DNA of 64,000 nucleotides from Lachnospiraceae bacterium. GTDB taxonomy: Bacteria; Bacillota; Clostridia; Lachnospirales; Lachnospiraceae. The notes below the pieces were generated by a model, which made no database searches, was not told where the DNA came from, and saw only the letters and a program-made list of their open reading frames with translations. Each line of letters opens with the position of its first letter. The stretch's first letter is position 1. Positions 1-9,428 of this stretch are shown piece after piece. The stretch spans positions 124,001-188,000 of the forward strand of contig JAFSYI010000083.1 in assembly GCA_017450065.1 (NCBI GenBank). The letters are read 5' to 3'. The translations under genes were made by a program, and so were the position numbers.

Positions 1-1397
1 AGGTAAGGTCGATAGGGACGAAGCTTATTAAAAAGCTTAATGCAAAATGCCGTCCGGTGCTTATCTATATGGAGAAATCTCCGGCTGCACTGGCGGCTTT
101 CTGGGGTACCGTGGCAAGCAGGAACTTCTATGTTCCGCTTGATACCAACATGCCCGAAATGAGGATAAGGCTCATAGTGGAGAACCTTAAGCCCGCAGCG
201 GTGATCACGGATATGGCGCACTATGATCTGGCAAGGAAGTTCTCCAATAATGTGTTTATTTTTGAGGAGATGACGGACACTCCCGTCGATGAGGAGCTGC
301 TATGCAGGAGGATGTCATCGGCGATAGATACGGATCCGGTATATGTTCTTTATACATCCGGGTCTACGGGAGTACCCAAGGGTGTAGTTGTAAGCCACCG
401 TTCGCTTATAGATTATGTGGAGCAGTTCTGCAATGAGATAGATATAAGAGAGGATGATGTGATAGCCAATCAGGCGCCGTTTTATTTTGACGCATCGCTT
501 ATCGACATATACTGTACGCTCCGGGCAGGCGGTTCAATGGGTATAGTGCCTCTTGAATATTTCAGTATACCTCTGAAGCTTCTTGAATTTTTGCAGAAAT
601 ACAATATAACAACAGTGCGATGGGTACCGTCTGCAATGAAGATGGTATCAACATTCAAGGGATTTAAATCCATACGTCCGGATAAGCTGCGTAAGGTCAT
701 TTTCGGAGCGGAATCCATGCCGGCCAAGGTATATAATTACTGGAAGGATAATTATCCGGAAGCGGTCTTTGTCCAGATATACGGACCGACGGAGATAACC
801 GGAGTATGCACCTATTATATTGTGGACAGGGATTACGGAGATGACGAAACAATCCCTATAGGAAAGGCATTCAGGAATACCGAGGTATTCCTGCTTGACG
901 AGGATGACAAGCTTATAAGCCGGTCGGACATTACCGGAGAGATATGTGTAAAGGGTTCGTGCCTTGCCCTTGGTTATTATAACGCCAAGGAGAAGAGTGA
1001 TGAGGTCTTTGTCCAGAATCCGCTCAATCCGTATTACAGCGAAAAGATATACAGAACGGGGGATCTGGCAAAATACAATGAACGTAAGGAACTGGTATTT
1101 GTATCCCGTAAGGACTTCCAGATAAAGCATATGGGTCACAGGATCGAGCTTGGCGAAATCGAGACTGCCGTTATGGCTCTGCCGAATATGAAGAATGCCT
1201 GCTGTCTTTTTGATCAGGAGAAACAGAAGATAATCCTGTTCTACGAGACGGATGCTTATGACGATATTACCATAACGGAAGCACTTAAGAAGCGGCTTCA
1301 AAGATACATGCTTCCGAACGTATATCACAGGCTTGATGAACTGCCGATGCTTCATAACGGCAAGGTGGACAGGGTGAAGCTAAAGGAAATGATGTAA
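1..1397 (+). CDS. Amino-acid adenylation enzyme, DltA-like (5' partial)
   Basis: The reading frame is open to the first base, so the true start lies outside the window. The protein is an ANL-superfamily adenylation enzyme. It shows the P-loop YTSGSTGVPKG, the FYFDAS and IYGPTE core motifs, YRTGD, a hinge reading SRKDFQIK (usual Gly replaced by Ser), and the C-terminal lysine motif NGKVDR. Such enzymes activate an acid with ATP and load it on a carrier protein. The carrier protein at 5619, MBOAT protein at 5853 and DltD-like protein at 8302 make a D-alanine:carrier ligase role most likely, but the substrate cannot be read from sequence. Another short nonribosomal-type adenylation enzyme is the alternative. 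Confidence 0.85.
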   Translation, partial: VRSIGTKLIKKLNAKCRPVLIYMEKSPAALAAFWGTVASRNFYVPLDTNMPEMRIRLIVENLKPAAVITDMAHYDLARKFSNNVFIFEEMTDTPVDEELLCRRMSSAIDTDPVYVLYTSGSTGVPKGVVVSHRSLIDYVEQFCNEIDIREDDVIANQAPFYFDASLIDIYCTLRAGGSMGIVPLEYFSIPLKLLEFLQKYNITTVRWVPSAMKMVSTFKGFKSIRPDKLRKVIFGAESMPAKVYNYWKDNYPEAVFVQIYGPTEITGVCTYYIVDRDYGDDETIPIGKAFRNTEVFLLDEDDKLISRSDITGEICVKGSCLALGYYNAKEKSDEVFVQNPLNPYYSEKIYRTGDLAKYNERKELVFVSRKDFQIKHMGHRIELGEIETAVMALPNMKNACCLFDQEKQKIILFYETDAYDDITITEALKKRLQRYMLPNVYHRLDELPMLHNGKVDRVKLKEMM

Positions 1398-1454
1398 GGT
1401 GATATCCGGACAATAAAACGAATCAAAGAAATGAGAAGGAGTAAGGAGGTAATC

Positions 1455-3569
1455 ATGAAGGAAAGATACTTAAGGAAGCTGACAGCGATGCTCGCAGCGG
1501 CAACGATGGTCTCCGGGATGTTAACAGGCTGTGCCGGTATGGATGGCGTGAACATAAACATCAACGACCAGAACGTGTTTAAAGGCAGTGATGCGGCCGT
1601 GCAGGAGGAAGGGAGCGTATCGGGCGATGAAGCAGTCGCGGGAGACCGGATGGAATTCTGGACTGAGGATTCCGAAGCTGCTGCTTCGATCAGGGATTAT
1701 GTTGCGAAGGTTACGGATGAATCTTCGGATGCATTTATACCCGTTGAGGACAGGATAGCTGTATTTGATCTTGACGGTACTCTTATGGGAGAGCTGTATC
1801 CGTCTTACTTTGAATACATGATGTTCATCCACAGGGCTCTCGACGATGAAACATATGAAGCACCGGATGATATGAAGGTATTTGCGCAGGAGCTCAACGA
1901 TGCAGTGCATAAGAAGGGTGCGATGCCCGACGATCCTGAGCGTATGCATGCAAAGTATGCAGGTAAGGCATATGCCGGGATGACGCCCGATGAACTTAAG
2001 GAGTATACAAAGGAGTTCATGAAATCAGAGGCTGAAGGCTTTAATAATCTGACAAGAGGAGATGCCTTCTATAAGCCCATGGTATCGCTTGTCAGGTATC
2101 TTGATGCCAATGATTTCCAGTGTTATGTAGTCAGTGGTTCCGACAGAACGGTCGTACGTGCACTCATAAAGGATATACTTCCGGTACCGGAGAACAGGGT
2201 CATCGGTATGACGTATAACATGATCGCATCCGGCCAGGGTGAAGACGACGGACTCGAATACCAGTATCAGGAGGATGACAAGGTTATCCTCGGCGGTGAG
2301 CTTATCATTAAGACGATAAAGATGAACAAGGTGAGCAAGATAGCTGAGGAGATAGGCAAGGTTCCGGTACTTGCATTCGGAAATACTTCGGGTGATATGT
2401 CAATGCAGCAGTACACTGTATGCAACGATAAGTATGAAAGCCAGGCTTATATGGTGCTCTGTGATGATTTCGAGAGAGAATACGGAAATATGGACAAGGT
2501 CAATTCCCTCACGGAATGGTGTAATGCCCATGGCGTAAAGACAATATCCATGAGAGATGATTTTGCCACCATCTACGGTGATGATGTTACCATCAACAGG
2601 GAACGCGACAACGACCTGTTCGAAATAAGCATGCCCGGTGAACTTGAAGGGCAGTATGTTCTGGAAAGCAGAAAGAACGGATTCATAGTATATGACAAAG
2701 AGGCAAAGGATGCGGGCTTTGGCGGATTTGCTTTCGCGGTATATGCCTATGAGAAGCCCGAAGAGTACGCCGGCGGCATGGATATGAAGGTCGGAGAGAT
2801 AATAAAGGATGATAAGACTTTATATGATGTTGTTGTCGAGTATCCTTCCGATGTGCAGTACGATTATGAGAAATACACCGACTCAATGCCCGAAACCTAT
2901 GAAAAGCTGTACAATAGTGCGGAAAGTGTCATAAAGAGCATGAAGCCTTTTGAAGGAGAATTCGCGTGGGGTGCAGGCTGTGAAGGTTCGGATATGTACG
3001 CATCCGTTCTTGAAAAGTATATAAAGGCGATAAATGAAAAATGGGATGCAAATAAGCTTGAGTCAGAGGACATGAGCCCGGAGTATGAAGCAATAAGAGT
3101 CGCAACAGGCGGAGATGTGCTTGAGAATGTGGGATATGCTTTCTATGATACGAACAATGACGGTATAGATGAGCTCCTTATCGGTGAGATCGCCGAGGGA
3201 GAGCTTAAGGGAACGGCCTATGATATCTATACCATGATCGACAGGAAGCCTGCACATGTTGTCAGCGGCTCGGGACGTGACCGTTATTATGCGCTTGAGA
3301 ACGGCCTTATATGCAATGAGTACTCGGGAGGAGCCGATCTTACGGGATGGCAGACCTATGATATTGAACCCAATACGACCAATCTTCTCCCGCAGATGGG
3401 ACTTAAAATGGACGGGTATGAGAATAAGGAAACCCCGTGGTTTGTCAACTACGGATCCGATATTGACAATTGGGAAAATATCGATGAAGCTGAATTCGAG
3501 GATTATAAGAGCAGACAGGTATATGTGAGATTTGATTTTGCGCCGCTGTCGGAATACGTACAGAAATGA
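1455..3569 (+). CDS. Large lipoprotein with HAD-like phosphatase domain
   Basis: The start at 1455 is chosen because TAAGGAGGT lies just before it; an upstream in-frame ATG at 1431 lacks such a site. The product has about 704 residues. A signal peptide ends in LTGC, so Cys26 would be lipidated. Residues 101-110 contain the HAD nucleophile motif FDLDGT. Later VVSGSDRTVV and FGNTSGDMSM fit HAD motifs II and III/IV, as in the phosphoserine-phosphatase-like branch. The long C-terminal half is not recognised. The enzyme would act outside the membrane, which is unusual for HAD proteins. It overlaps the next lipoprotein gene by ATGA. Just after the lipid cysteine it carries an ININD motif shared with the lipoprotein at 26321. 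Confidence 0.8.
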   Translation: MKERYLRKLTAMLAAATMVSGMLTGCAGMDGVNININDQNVFKGSDAAVQEEGSVSGDEAVAGDRMEFWTEDSEAAASIRDYVAKVTDESSDAFIPVEDRIAVFDLDGTLMGELYPSYFEYMMFIHRALDDETYEAPDDMKVFAQELNDAVHKKGAMPDDPERMHAKYAGKAYAGMTPDELKEYTKEFMKSEAEGFNNLTRGDAFYKPMVSLVRYLDANDFQCYVVSGSDRTVVRALIKDILPVPENRVIGMTYNMIASGQGEDDGLEYQYQEDDKVILGGELIIKTIKMNKVSKIAEEIGKVPVLAFGNTSGDMSMQQYTVCNDKYESQAYMVLCDDFEREYGNMDKVNSLTEWCNAHGVKTISMRDDFATIYGDDVTINRERDNDLFEISMPGELEGQYVLESRKNGFIVYDKEAKDAGFGGFAFAVYAYEKPEEYAGGMDMKVGEIIKDDKTLYDVVVEYPSDVQYDYEKYTDSMPETYEKLYNSAESVIKSMKPFEGEFAWGAGCEGSDMYASVLEKYIKAINEKWDANKLESEDMSPEYEAIRVATGGDVLENVGYAFYDTNNDGIDELLIGEIAEGELKGTAYDIYTMIDRKPAHVVSGSGRDRYYALENGLICNEYSGGADLTGWQTYDIEPNTTNLLPQMGLKMDGYENKETPWFVNYGSDIDNWENIDEAEFEDYKSRQVYVRFDFAPLSEYVQK

Positions 3570-5518
3570 AACCGGTATATTTAGTTGTAAGTATCATAAC
3601 TGCTTTTTTTCTGCAGGCCTGCGATAATGTCTCCGTTTCCGAGGGAACGGAGACATCGTCTGCATATCCGGAATATTCGGATGAATACGGCGGTTCAGAC
3701 AGCGTGGCCGGGGATGATGAAGGAAGCTGGATGGATGAGTATATCGTTATTGAAGACGATACGGAAGCCCGTAATAACAATGCCTTAAGTGATGATGTTT
3801 CAGATGCAGATCATACGGGTCAGGTAGCCGAAGGTGCTGATGAAGCGGATGAGACAAAGGAAAGCCCGGATGATTTGAAGCATGTTAAGCTCACCGTGAC
3901 CGGTGAGGGTACGGATATATTTATGCCGGCCGATGACGGGAAGCAGGATTACAGATACAGTATTTCCCTGCTGCGTGATGAGGATGGCGGTATCGATGCA
4001 TGGTTCGCCTCACCGGGAGACGGTGTAAATGAATACGACTGGGTTACGTACAGACATTCCGGTGATGACGGAGTGACATGGTCGGAGGAGAAGGTTGTTT
4101 TAAGCCCTTCGCCGTGTACGCCGGATTCACTTTCCATATGCGATCCGGATGCCTTCTTCCATGACGGCTATTATTATGTGGGATATACATCCACGATCAA
4201 CAAAAATGAAAAAGGTTTATGCAACAGCGTATTTATAGCAAGATCGGAAAATCCCGAAGGCCCGTATGAGAAATGGAACGGCTCGGGATGGGGCGGAGTT
4301 CCCATGCCGATAGTATATTTTAACGGCCTGGAGCTTGGATGGGGCTGCGGTGAACCGAGCTTTGTTGTGATGGATGATACGCTGTATATGTACAGTACAA
4401 GGGACTCGTTTACTTCAAACCTTGAAAGGCTGCGCGTGACGGATATAAGGACCGCAGACTTAAGAGATCCCATGTGGCCGGCAAAGCTTGAATACCGCGG
4501 TCATACGGCACTTGCGGAGGATCCTTCCGGAAAGGACGGATATTCATATGAAAAAGCGGACTCATGGGATGTCGCCTATCTTGAGGAAAGCCGTAAATTT
4601 ATAGCATTATGCACCAACCGGCGGTTTGAAGACGACAGCTGCCTGCTGTATTTTGAATCCGATGACGGAGTGAATTTCGAAAGAGTATCGGAGTGCTCCC
4701 GGAACGTTATAACAAGATGTCACAATGCCGGGATAATGACGGACGGTAAAGGTCATATAAAGAAGGATGATCCCGTAATGGTCGGATACTCATATGCGGG
4801 TGCCGACAACAGCAAATGGGGCGTGTGGTGTACAAGGGTTGCTCCCGCTGTGATCGGGTATACAAAGGAGCCGGACAGAACAGGAGATAATGAGTCAAAC
4901 CTTAAGCTTCCCATGAATTACAGAACTCCCGGAGAAGAAGCTTTTCCCATGATGCTAAGCACCGACAGGCTGGTTTATACAGACACGGCTGACGGCGACG
5001 GCTTTACCGTGGGATATTATCTGAGGGATAATTACAGGAATGAGCGTTTCATCGGCAAATCTTCGGTGACGGTAAATATCCGTGACGGGAGTATCGCAGA
5101 GGTTAACGCTCTGAATGATATAGTACCAAAGTCCGAGGGTATGACACTTGCGACGGTGGAATATGACGGACTCAGAAGGGATATAGCACTGTGCGTAACA
5201 AAAACCGGGAAAACCGATCCCGGAAGGCTGACAGGATTCTGCAGTCTTACGGATACTTATGAGATCATGCTTAACGATCCGTTTATAATAAAGGTCAGGC
5301 CCATGGCCGTATTTGAGGGCTGGGAAATGCATGAGCTCAGTAATGAGGAGATACTTAAATACGGCGTGTACTTCAGCTCATCCAATAAGTCCGTGTGTAC
5401 CGTCGGAGGCGACGGTACGGTTTATCCAAAGTCAGCCGGCGAAGCGATATTAAAAGTGAAAAGCGGAAACGGTAAGGGATATGATATAAGGGTAAATATA
5501 AAGGATGACTCCAAATAG
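3566..5518 (+). CDS. Lipoprotein with predicted beta-propeller (GH43-like) and Ig-like domain
   Basis: ATG overlaps the upstream stop as ATGA, indicating translational coupling. The protein has 650 residues with a signal peptide ending LQAC (Cys19). An acidic linker follows. Residues about 115-440 show repeated aromatic and acidic blade-like segments (CDPDAFFHDGYYYVGYTS, GCGEPSFVVMDDTLYMYSTR) like those in five-bladed GH43/GH32-type propellers. The last 80 residues resemble a bacterial Ig-like (Big) domain. It may bind or trim a cell-surface glycan. The glycosidase assignment is inference: I cannot confirm the catalytic acid set. Placement between the adenylation and carrier genes suggests a role in the same surface polymer. 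Confidence 0.65.
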   Translation: MKPVYLVVSIITAFFLQACDNVSVSEGTETSSAYPEYSDEYGGSDSVAGDDEGSWMDEYIVIEDDTEARNNNALSDDVSDADHTGQVAEGADEADETKESPDDLKHVKLTVTGEGTDIFMPADDGKQDYRYSISLLRDEDGGIDAWFASPGDGVNEYDWVTYRHSGDDGVTWSEEKVVLSPSPCTPDSLSICDPDAFFHDGYYYVGYTSTINKNEKGLCNSVFIARSENPEGPYEKWNGSGWGGVPMPIVYFNGLELGWGCGEPSFVVMDDTLYMYSTRDSFTSNLERLRVTDIRTADLRDPMWPAKLEYRGHTALAEDPSGKDGYSYEKADSWDVAYLEESRKFIALCTNRRFEDDSCLLYFESDDGVNFERVSECSRNVITRCHNAGIMTDGKGHIKKDDPVMVGYSYAGADNSKWGVWCTRVAPAVIGYTKEPDRTGDNESNLKLPMNYRTPGEEAFPMMLSTDRLVYTDTADGDGFTVGYYLRDNYRNERFIGKSSVTVNIRDGSIAEVNALNDIVPKSEGMTLATVEYDGLRRDIALCVTKTGKTDPGRLTGFCSLTDTYEIMLNDPFIIKVRPMAVFEGWEMHELSNEEILKYGVYFSSSNKSVCTVGGDGTVYPKSAGEAILKVKSGNGKGYDIRVNIKDDSK

Positions 5519-5542
5519 CGGGAATATTTGGAACATACGTAT

Positions 5543-5571
5543 TTGACGGACTGTAACAGATGTGGTTTAAT
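5543..5571 (+). promoter_or_regulatory. Predicted sigma-A promoter for the carrier protein/MBOAT genes
   Basis: TTGACG (5543-5548), a 17-nt spacer and TTTAAT (5566-5571) lie in the 100-nt gap before the carrier protein gene. This would let the distal half of the dlt-like locus be transcribed separately from the two lipoprotein genes. Confidence 0.55.
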
Positions 5572-5618
5572 ACCTAAAGGAAAATCATAAAGCAACACGA
5601 TAAACAGGAGGTGTCGGA

Positions 5619-5846
5619 GTGGATACTGTAATTGAGATATTAAAGGGAGTGCATCCCGAGATTGATTATGAGACGGAGACAGGACTTATCGATAAGAGGA
5701 TCTTTGATTCCTTCGATGTTGTAAACATTGTCGGAGAGCTTATGGATGAGTTTGATATTGAAATAACGGCCGAGCATATGGTTCCCGATAACTTTAATTC
5801 CGCTCAGGCTATATATGCGCTTGTACAGAGGTTAGAGGAAGAGTAA
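5619..5846 (+). CDS. Acyl/D-alanyl carrier protein, DltC-like
   Basis: The product has 75 residues, the usual size for DltC-type carrier proteins. The start is GTG at 5619, set by AGGAGG six bases upstream. The motif IFDSFDVVN contains the serine expected to carry phosphopantetheine (DSF instead of the common DSL). The rest is acidic and helical. It would accept the activated acid from the adenylation enzyme and pass it to the MBOAT pathway. The MBOAT gene starts seven bases after its stop. Acyl carrier protein of another pathway is possible but less likely given the neighbours. Confidence 0.85.
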   Translation: MDTVIEILKGVHPEIDYETETGLIDKRIFDSFDVVNIVGELMDEFDIEITAEHMVPDNFNSAQAIYALVQRLEEE

Positions 5847-5852
5847 AGTCAA

Positions 5853-7502
5853 ATGTCCTTCATTTCAATGGATTTTGCTCTGTTTGTTACGGCAGCGCTG
5901 CTTGTCTACTATATATTTCCGCAGAAATACAGATGGGTGGTACTGCTTGCTGCAAGCTATGTGTTTTACGGATTCAGCGGAGCAGCGAACTTTGCATATA
6001 TACTGGTAACAACCGTATCGACGTTTGTCTGCGCGATGCTTATTGCCAATAAGGGTACAGAGCAGAAGGAATACCTGAAAGAACATAAGGAATCACTTAC
6101 CAAAGAAGAGAAGAAATCCTACAAGGCGGGTATAAAGAAAAAGCAGAGGCTTATCCTTGCCGCAGGGGTTCTTATCAACTTTGGTATTTTAGTGTATTTA
6201 AAATATGCCGACTGGACCATAGCATACATCAATCTGTTCAGGCTGAGCAGGTTCGGAAGGACTGACTTTATACCCTTTAAGAACTTAGTACTGCCGCTTG
6301 GAATATCCTTTTACACCTTCCAGGCCATGGGCTATCTTATAGACATCTATTACGGCAAATACGAAAGAGAACATAATATATTCAGATTTGCTCTTTTTGT
6401 TTCATTCTTTCCGCAGATAATACAGGGTCCCATAAGCAGATTCGGTGAGCTGGCACCCGAGCTTTATAAAGAAACGGAATTTGAATTCAACAGGATCAGA
6501 TCCGGCTTCTACCGGATCATGTGGGGACTGTTCAAGAAGCTTGTCATTGCGGACAGGCTTGCCGCCTTTGTGACTGAGACCATAGCACAGAGGGAAAACT
6601 ATAAGGGACTGTATATTTTGCTTGCGGTCTTTTTCTATTCAATGCAGATATACGGTGATTTTTCGGGCGGGATAGATGTGGCGCTCGGAGTGGCGGAAAT
6701 GTTCGGGATAAAGCTGCATGAGAATTTCGAACGACCCTTTTTCTCCAAATCGATATCCGAGTACTGGCAGAGATGGCATATGACTCTGGGCACATGGTTT
6801 AAGGATTATATCTTTTATCCCCTTTCACTTAACAAAGGGATCATAAAGCTTGGCAGGCTTGTGCGCGAACATGGCGAGAAGCGGTACGGAAAAGAAAGTA
6901 CCGGGATAAAGGGACTGTGTTACGGCTTCACACAGCAGCTTGGCAAAAGAATACCGATATATGTCCCGATGTTCATGGTATGGTTTACTACAGGTATGTG
7001 GCACGGTTCCCAGAACCGTTATGTTGTATGGGGACTGTTTAATTTTGTTTTTATAGTTCTTGGAACCGAGCTTGAACCGGTATCTCTCATGCTTGTGGAA
7101 AGATTTAAGCTTAATGAGGCCGGACTTATGATGAGGTCTTACAGGGTGTTTAAGACTTTCTGGCTCATGTCGTTCTTAAGGATATTTGATATAAGCAAAG
7201 ATGTTCCCTCGGCGTTTCAGGCATTTAAGTATATATTTACGGGATGGGGAAACTTTAATATCGTAAATGTATATGAGAACCTGTTTCTTCCGAAAGAGGA
7301 TTTCATTGTTGCGGTCATAGCTATAGCGGTTATGTTTATATTTGATCTTATACAGCGTAAGGGAAGTATCAGAGAGCGTATATTCAGGCTCCCTGTCCCG
7401 CTGCAGTGGGTGATGCTGTCGCTGCTTGTAACCGCAGTGGCTGTATTTGGTTATTACGGTCCCGGATATGATGCGGGAAGCTTTATATACGGGGCGTTCT
7501 GA
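5853..7502 (+). CDS. MBOAT acyltransferase, DltB/AlgI-like
   Basis: A 549-residue polytopic membrane protein with the MBOAT signature. It has PFFSKSISEYWQRWHMTLGTWF with conserved His309 and GMWHGSQNRYVVWG with catalytic-type His384. Loops rich in charged residues occur near 65-100 and 330-365; the second lengthens the distance between the two histidines. MBOAT proteins of this group move an acyl group across or at the membrane onto an extracellular polymer. The preceding carrier protein gene is probably translationally coupled. DltB is the closest functional guess; AlgI/PatA-type O-acetylation is the alternative, especially because the partner at 8302 is a generic SGNH protein. Confidence 0.88.
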   Translation: MSFISMDFALFVTAALLVYYIFPQKYRWVVLLAASYVFYGFSGAANFAYILVTTVSTFVCAMLIANKGTEQKEYLKEHKESLTKEEKKSYKAGIKKKQRLILAAGVLINFGILVYLKYADWTIAYINLFRLSRFGRTDFIPFKNLVLPLGISFYTFQAMGYLIDIYYGKYEREHNIFRFALFVSFFPQIIQGPISRFGELAPELYKETEFEFNRIRSGFYRIMWGLFKKLVIADRLAAFVTETIAQRENYKGLYILLAVFFYSMQIYGDFSGGIDVALGVAEMFGIKLHENFERPFFSKSISEYWQRWHMTLGTWFKDYIFYPLSLNKGIIKLGRLVREHGEKRYGKESTGIKGLCYGFTQQLGKRIPIYVPMFMVWFTTGMWHGSQNRYVVWGLFNFVFIVLGTELEPVSLMLVERFKLNEAGLMMRSYRVFKTFWLMSFLRIFDISKDVPSAFQAFKYIFTGWGNFNIVNVYENLFLPKEDFIVAVIAIAVMFIFDLIQRKGSIRERIFRLPVPLQWVMLSLLVTAVAVFGYYGPGYDAGSFIYGAF

Positions 7503-7515
7503 CAGAGAGGTAACT

Positions 7516-8289
7516 ATGGATACGGAGAAGACCATTAAAGAGATAAAGGATCTTGCGTTAGAATGCGGTGAGATACTTAAAAAGGCGGACAGAAGCAGGA
7601 TCAATACCGATGTTAAGGAGGGACACGCCAATTTCGTGACAGAATATGATGTTCTTGTTCAGTCAAGGCTGCAGGAAGGACTCCTTAAAATATTACCTGA
7701 AGCCCGTTTCTTCGGTGAAGAGGGTGAACATACGGCGTTCCCGGAAGCTGAGTGGGTATTTGTTGTCGATCCCATCGACGGTACGACGAATTTTATGAAG
7801 GGCCTGAATCTGAGTGCCATAGCAATAGCGCTGTTACAAAATAAGGAAAGAATATTCAGCCTTGTATACAATCCGTTTACGGATGAGATGTTTACGGCTT
7901 TAAAGGGAAGAGGAGCACGGCTTAACGGGAAGACAATATCAGTTTCGGATGAACCGCTTGAGAGAGGGATAGTTCTTTTCGGCACATCTCCTTATTATGA
8001 GGATTTGCCGAAGAAAGCTTTCGATACGGCATTTTCATATATGGATAAATGTATGGATGTAAGACGTTTGGGATCGGCGGAGCTTGACCTTTGTTACGTT
8101 GCGTGCGGAAGAGCGGAGCTGTATTTCGAACCGCTGATACAACCGTGGGATTATGCTGCAGGTTCGCTTATAGTAGAAGAAGCCGGCGGAACTGTAAGCC
8201 GATGGGACGGAACCCCGTTTGATATTACAAAAGCGTGCAGCTGTGTTGCAAAAGGTAAAAATGCAGTATGGACTGAACAGGATATATGA
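7516..8289 (+). CDS. Inositol monophosphatase-family phosphatase
   Basis: Start at ATG 7516 after GAGAGG; the longer frame to 7447 runs inside the MBOAT gene. The 257-residue protein has the IMPase metal-binding signatures GEEGEH (near 68), DPIDGTTNF (85-93) and WDYAAGSLIVEEAGG near the end. Family members dephosphorylate inositol phosphates, fructose-1,6-bisphosphate, PAP or related compounds, and the substrate here cannot be told. It sits inside the dlt-like operon, which is not typical of dlt loci. It may supply or release a polyol or sugar for the surface polymer, but that is inference. Confidence 0.88.
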   Translation: MDTEKTIKEIKDLALECGEILKKADRSRINTDVKEGHANFVTEYDVLVQSRLQEGLLKILPEARFFGEEGEHTAFPEAEWVFVVDPIDGTTNFMKGLNLSAIAIALLQNKERIFSLVYNPFTDEMFTALKGRGARLNGKTISVSDEPLERGIVLFGTSPYYEDLPKKAFDTAFSYMDKCMDVRRLGSAELDLCYVACGRAELYFEPLIQPWDYAAGSLIVEEAGGTVSRWDGTPFDITKACSCVAKGKNAVWTEQDI

Positions 8290-8301
8290 GATACAGGGGA
8301 A

Positions 8302-9300
8302 ATGAAGATTAAAAAACTTATAATCATTTTATTGAAAATAACGGTTGGCATTTTTCTTGTTGTGACCCTGAACAGGATTTTTATGCCAAAATATATAAAT
8401 GAGAATAAGGATGGCAGGATAACACAGGAGTATTACAGGAACAGCGGATTGTGGGATGTTATATTTGTCGGCTCATCGACGGTACACAGCGGCGTGAATC
8501 CTTTGGTCCTGTGGCAGGAAAAGGGTATATCGTCTTATGTCAGAGCCAATGCTTCCCAGACAATGTGGATATCCTATTATATGATAGAGGATGCCGTCAG
8601 ATGCCATAAGCCCGATCTTGTATGCATCGATACCACGTTTATCAAGTACGGAGATGATTTCGTCGAGGAACCCAGCACAAGAAAGTCTCTTGACGGTATG
8701 AGGATGTCTTCGTCCAAAATCAGGTGTATTGAAGCATCGATGGGAGAAGATGAGAGTATATGGGATTATCTCATACCGCTTTTCAGATACCATTCAAGGT
8801 GGAAGGAGCTTACTCTTGATGATTTCCGCTATGCGTATTACAATAAACCGGTGACGGTAAACGGGTATCTGCCGGATGATGAGATAAAGGCGGCTCAGCC
8901 GGGAGAGCTTATTTATGAAAAAGACGGCGACACGGAGCTCTCATCCAGAAATGTCGAATATCTGAGAAAATCGATAGAGTTGTGCCGGAGCAGAGGTATT
9001 CAGGTGTTCCTGTTCAAGGTTCCTTCGCATTCATCCAACTGGAGCCTTGATTATGACAGGCAGATAGATGAGATCGCAGCCGATTACGGTGTGAGCTATG
9101 TCAATTTTGATGCTTACAATGAAGATATCGGCCTGGATTATTCGGTCGATACTCCGGATGAAGGCAGCCATCTGAATACAACAGGAGCCACTAAGTTCTC
9201 TGAATATCTTGCAGGATATCTGTGGGATGGATTCAGCCTGAGAAACAGGGCCGGGGATAAGAAGTACAGTGACGCCTTTGACGCCCTGACAGACCGGTGA
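8302..9300 (+). CDS. Membrane-anchored SGNH-type protein, DltD-like
   Basis: The 332-residue protein has one N-terminal membrane helix (about 5-25) and an extracellular domain. It shows an SGNH block I-like motif, FVGSSTVHSGVNP (about 55-67), and a C-terminal DEGSHLNTTGATKF segment that could supply the Asp/His pair. DltD, AlgJ/AlgX and PatB-like proteins pair with MBOAT enzymes in this way. Its start follows CAGGGGAA. It is the last gene of the locus. Acyl transfer or esterase activity on the same polymer is inferred from context. Confidence 0.75.
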   Translation: MKIKKLIIILLKITVGIFLVVTLNRIFMPKYINENKDGRITQEYYRNSGLWDVIFVGSSTVHSGVNPLVLWQEKGISSYVRANASQTMWISYYMIEDAVRCHKPDLVCIDTTFIKYGDDFVEEPSTRKSLDGMRMSSSKIRCIEASMGEDESIWDYLIPLFRYHSRWKELTLDDFRYAYYNKPVTVNGYLPDDEIKAAQPGELIYEKDGDTELSSRNVEYLRKSIELCRSRGIQVFLFKVPSHSSNWSLDYDRQIDEIAADYGVSYVNFDAYNEDIGLDYSVDTPDEGSHLNTTGATKFSEYLAGYLWDGFSLRNRAGDKKYSDAFDALTDR

Positions 9301-9337
9301 AACGCTAAAAGCCTTACCGGATGGTAAGAAAGAACGG

Positions 9338-9374
9338 ATAAAGCAGAACATGAAAGCTTAAAACAGTCATAAGG
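9338..9374 (+). repeat. 37-nt dispersed intergenic motif, copy A
   Basis: Aligns without gaps to 23338-23374 and 31532-31568. All three have TAAAGCAG near the start, ATGAAA in the middle and end with GTC(A/T)TAAGG. It lies in the trpS leader. Confidence 0.7.
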
Positions 9375-9401
9375 GATCAACCACAGGCTTACCCCCTTAT
9401 G
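9368..9401 (+). repeat. CATAAGGG/CCCTTATG inverted repeat in trpS leader
   Basis: Eight-base arms 9368-9375 and 9394-9401 are perfectly complementary with an 18-nt loop. The left arm is the end of the 37-nt motif. Similar arms occur at 23366 and 41102. Confidence 0.65.
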
Positions 9402-9428
9402 GCAAATAATGGAGAGAGAGGATCATAT

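Noticed and set aside
648..1355. Long open frames on the - strand, for example here and at 39453-40235
   Set aside because: They lie wholly inside well-supported + strand genes, have no recognisable domains and no start signals.
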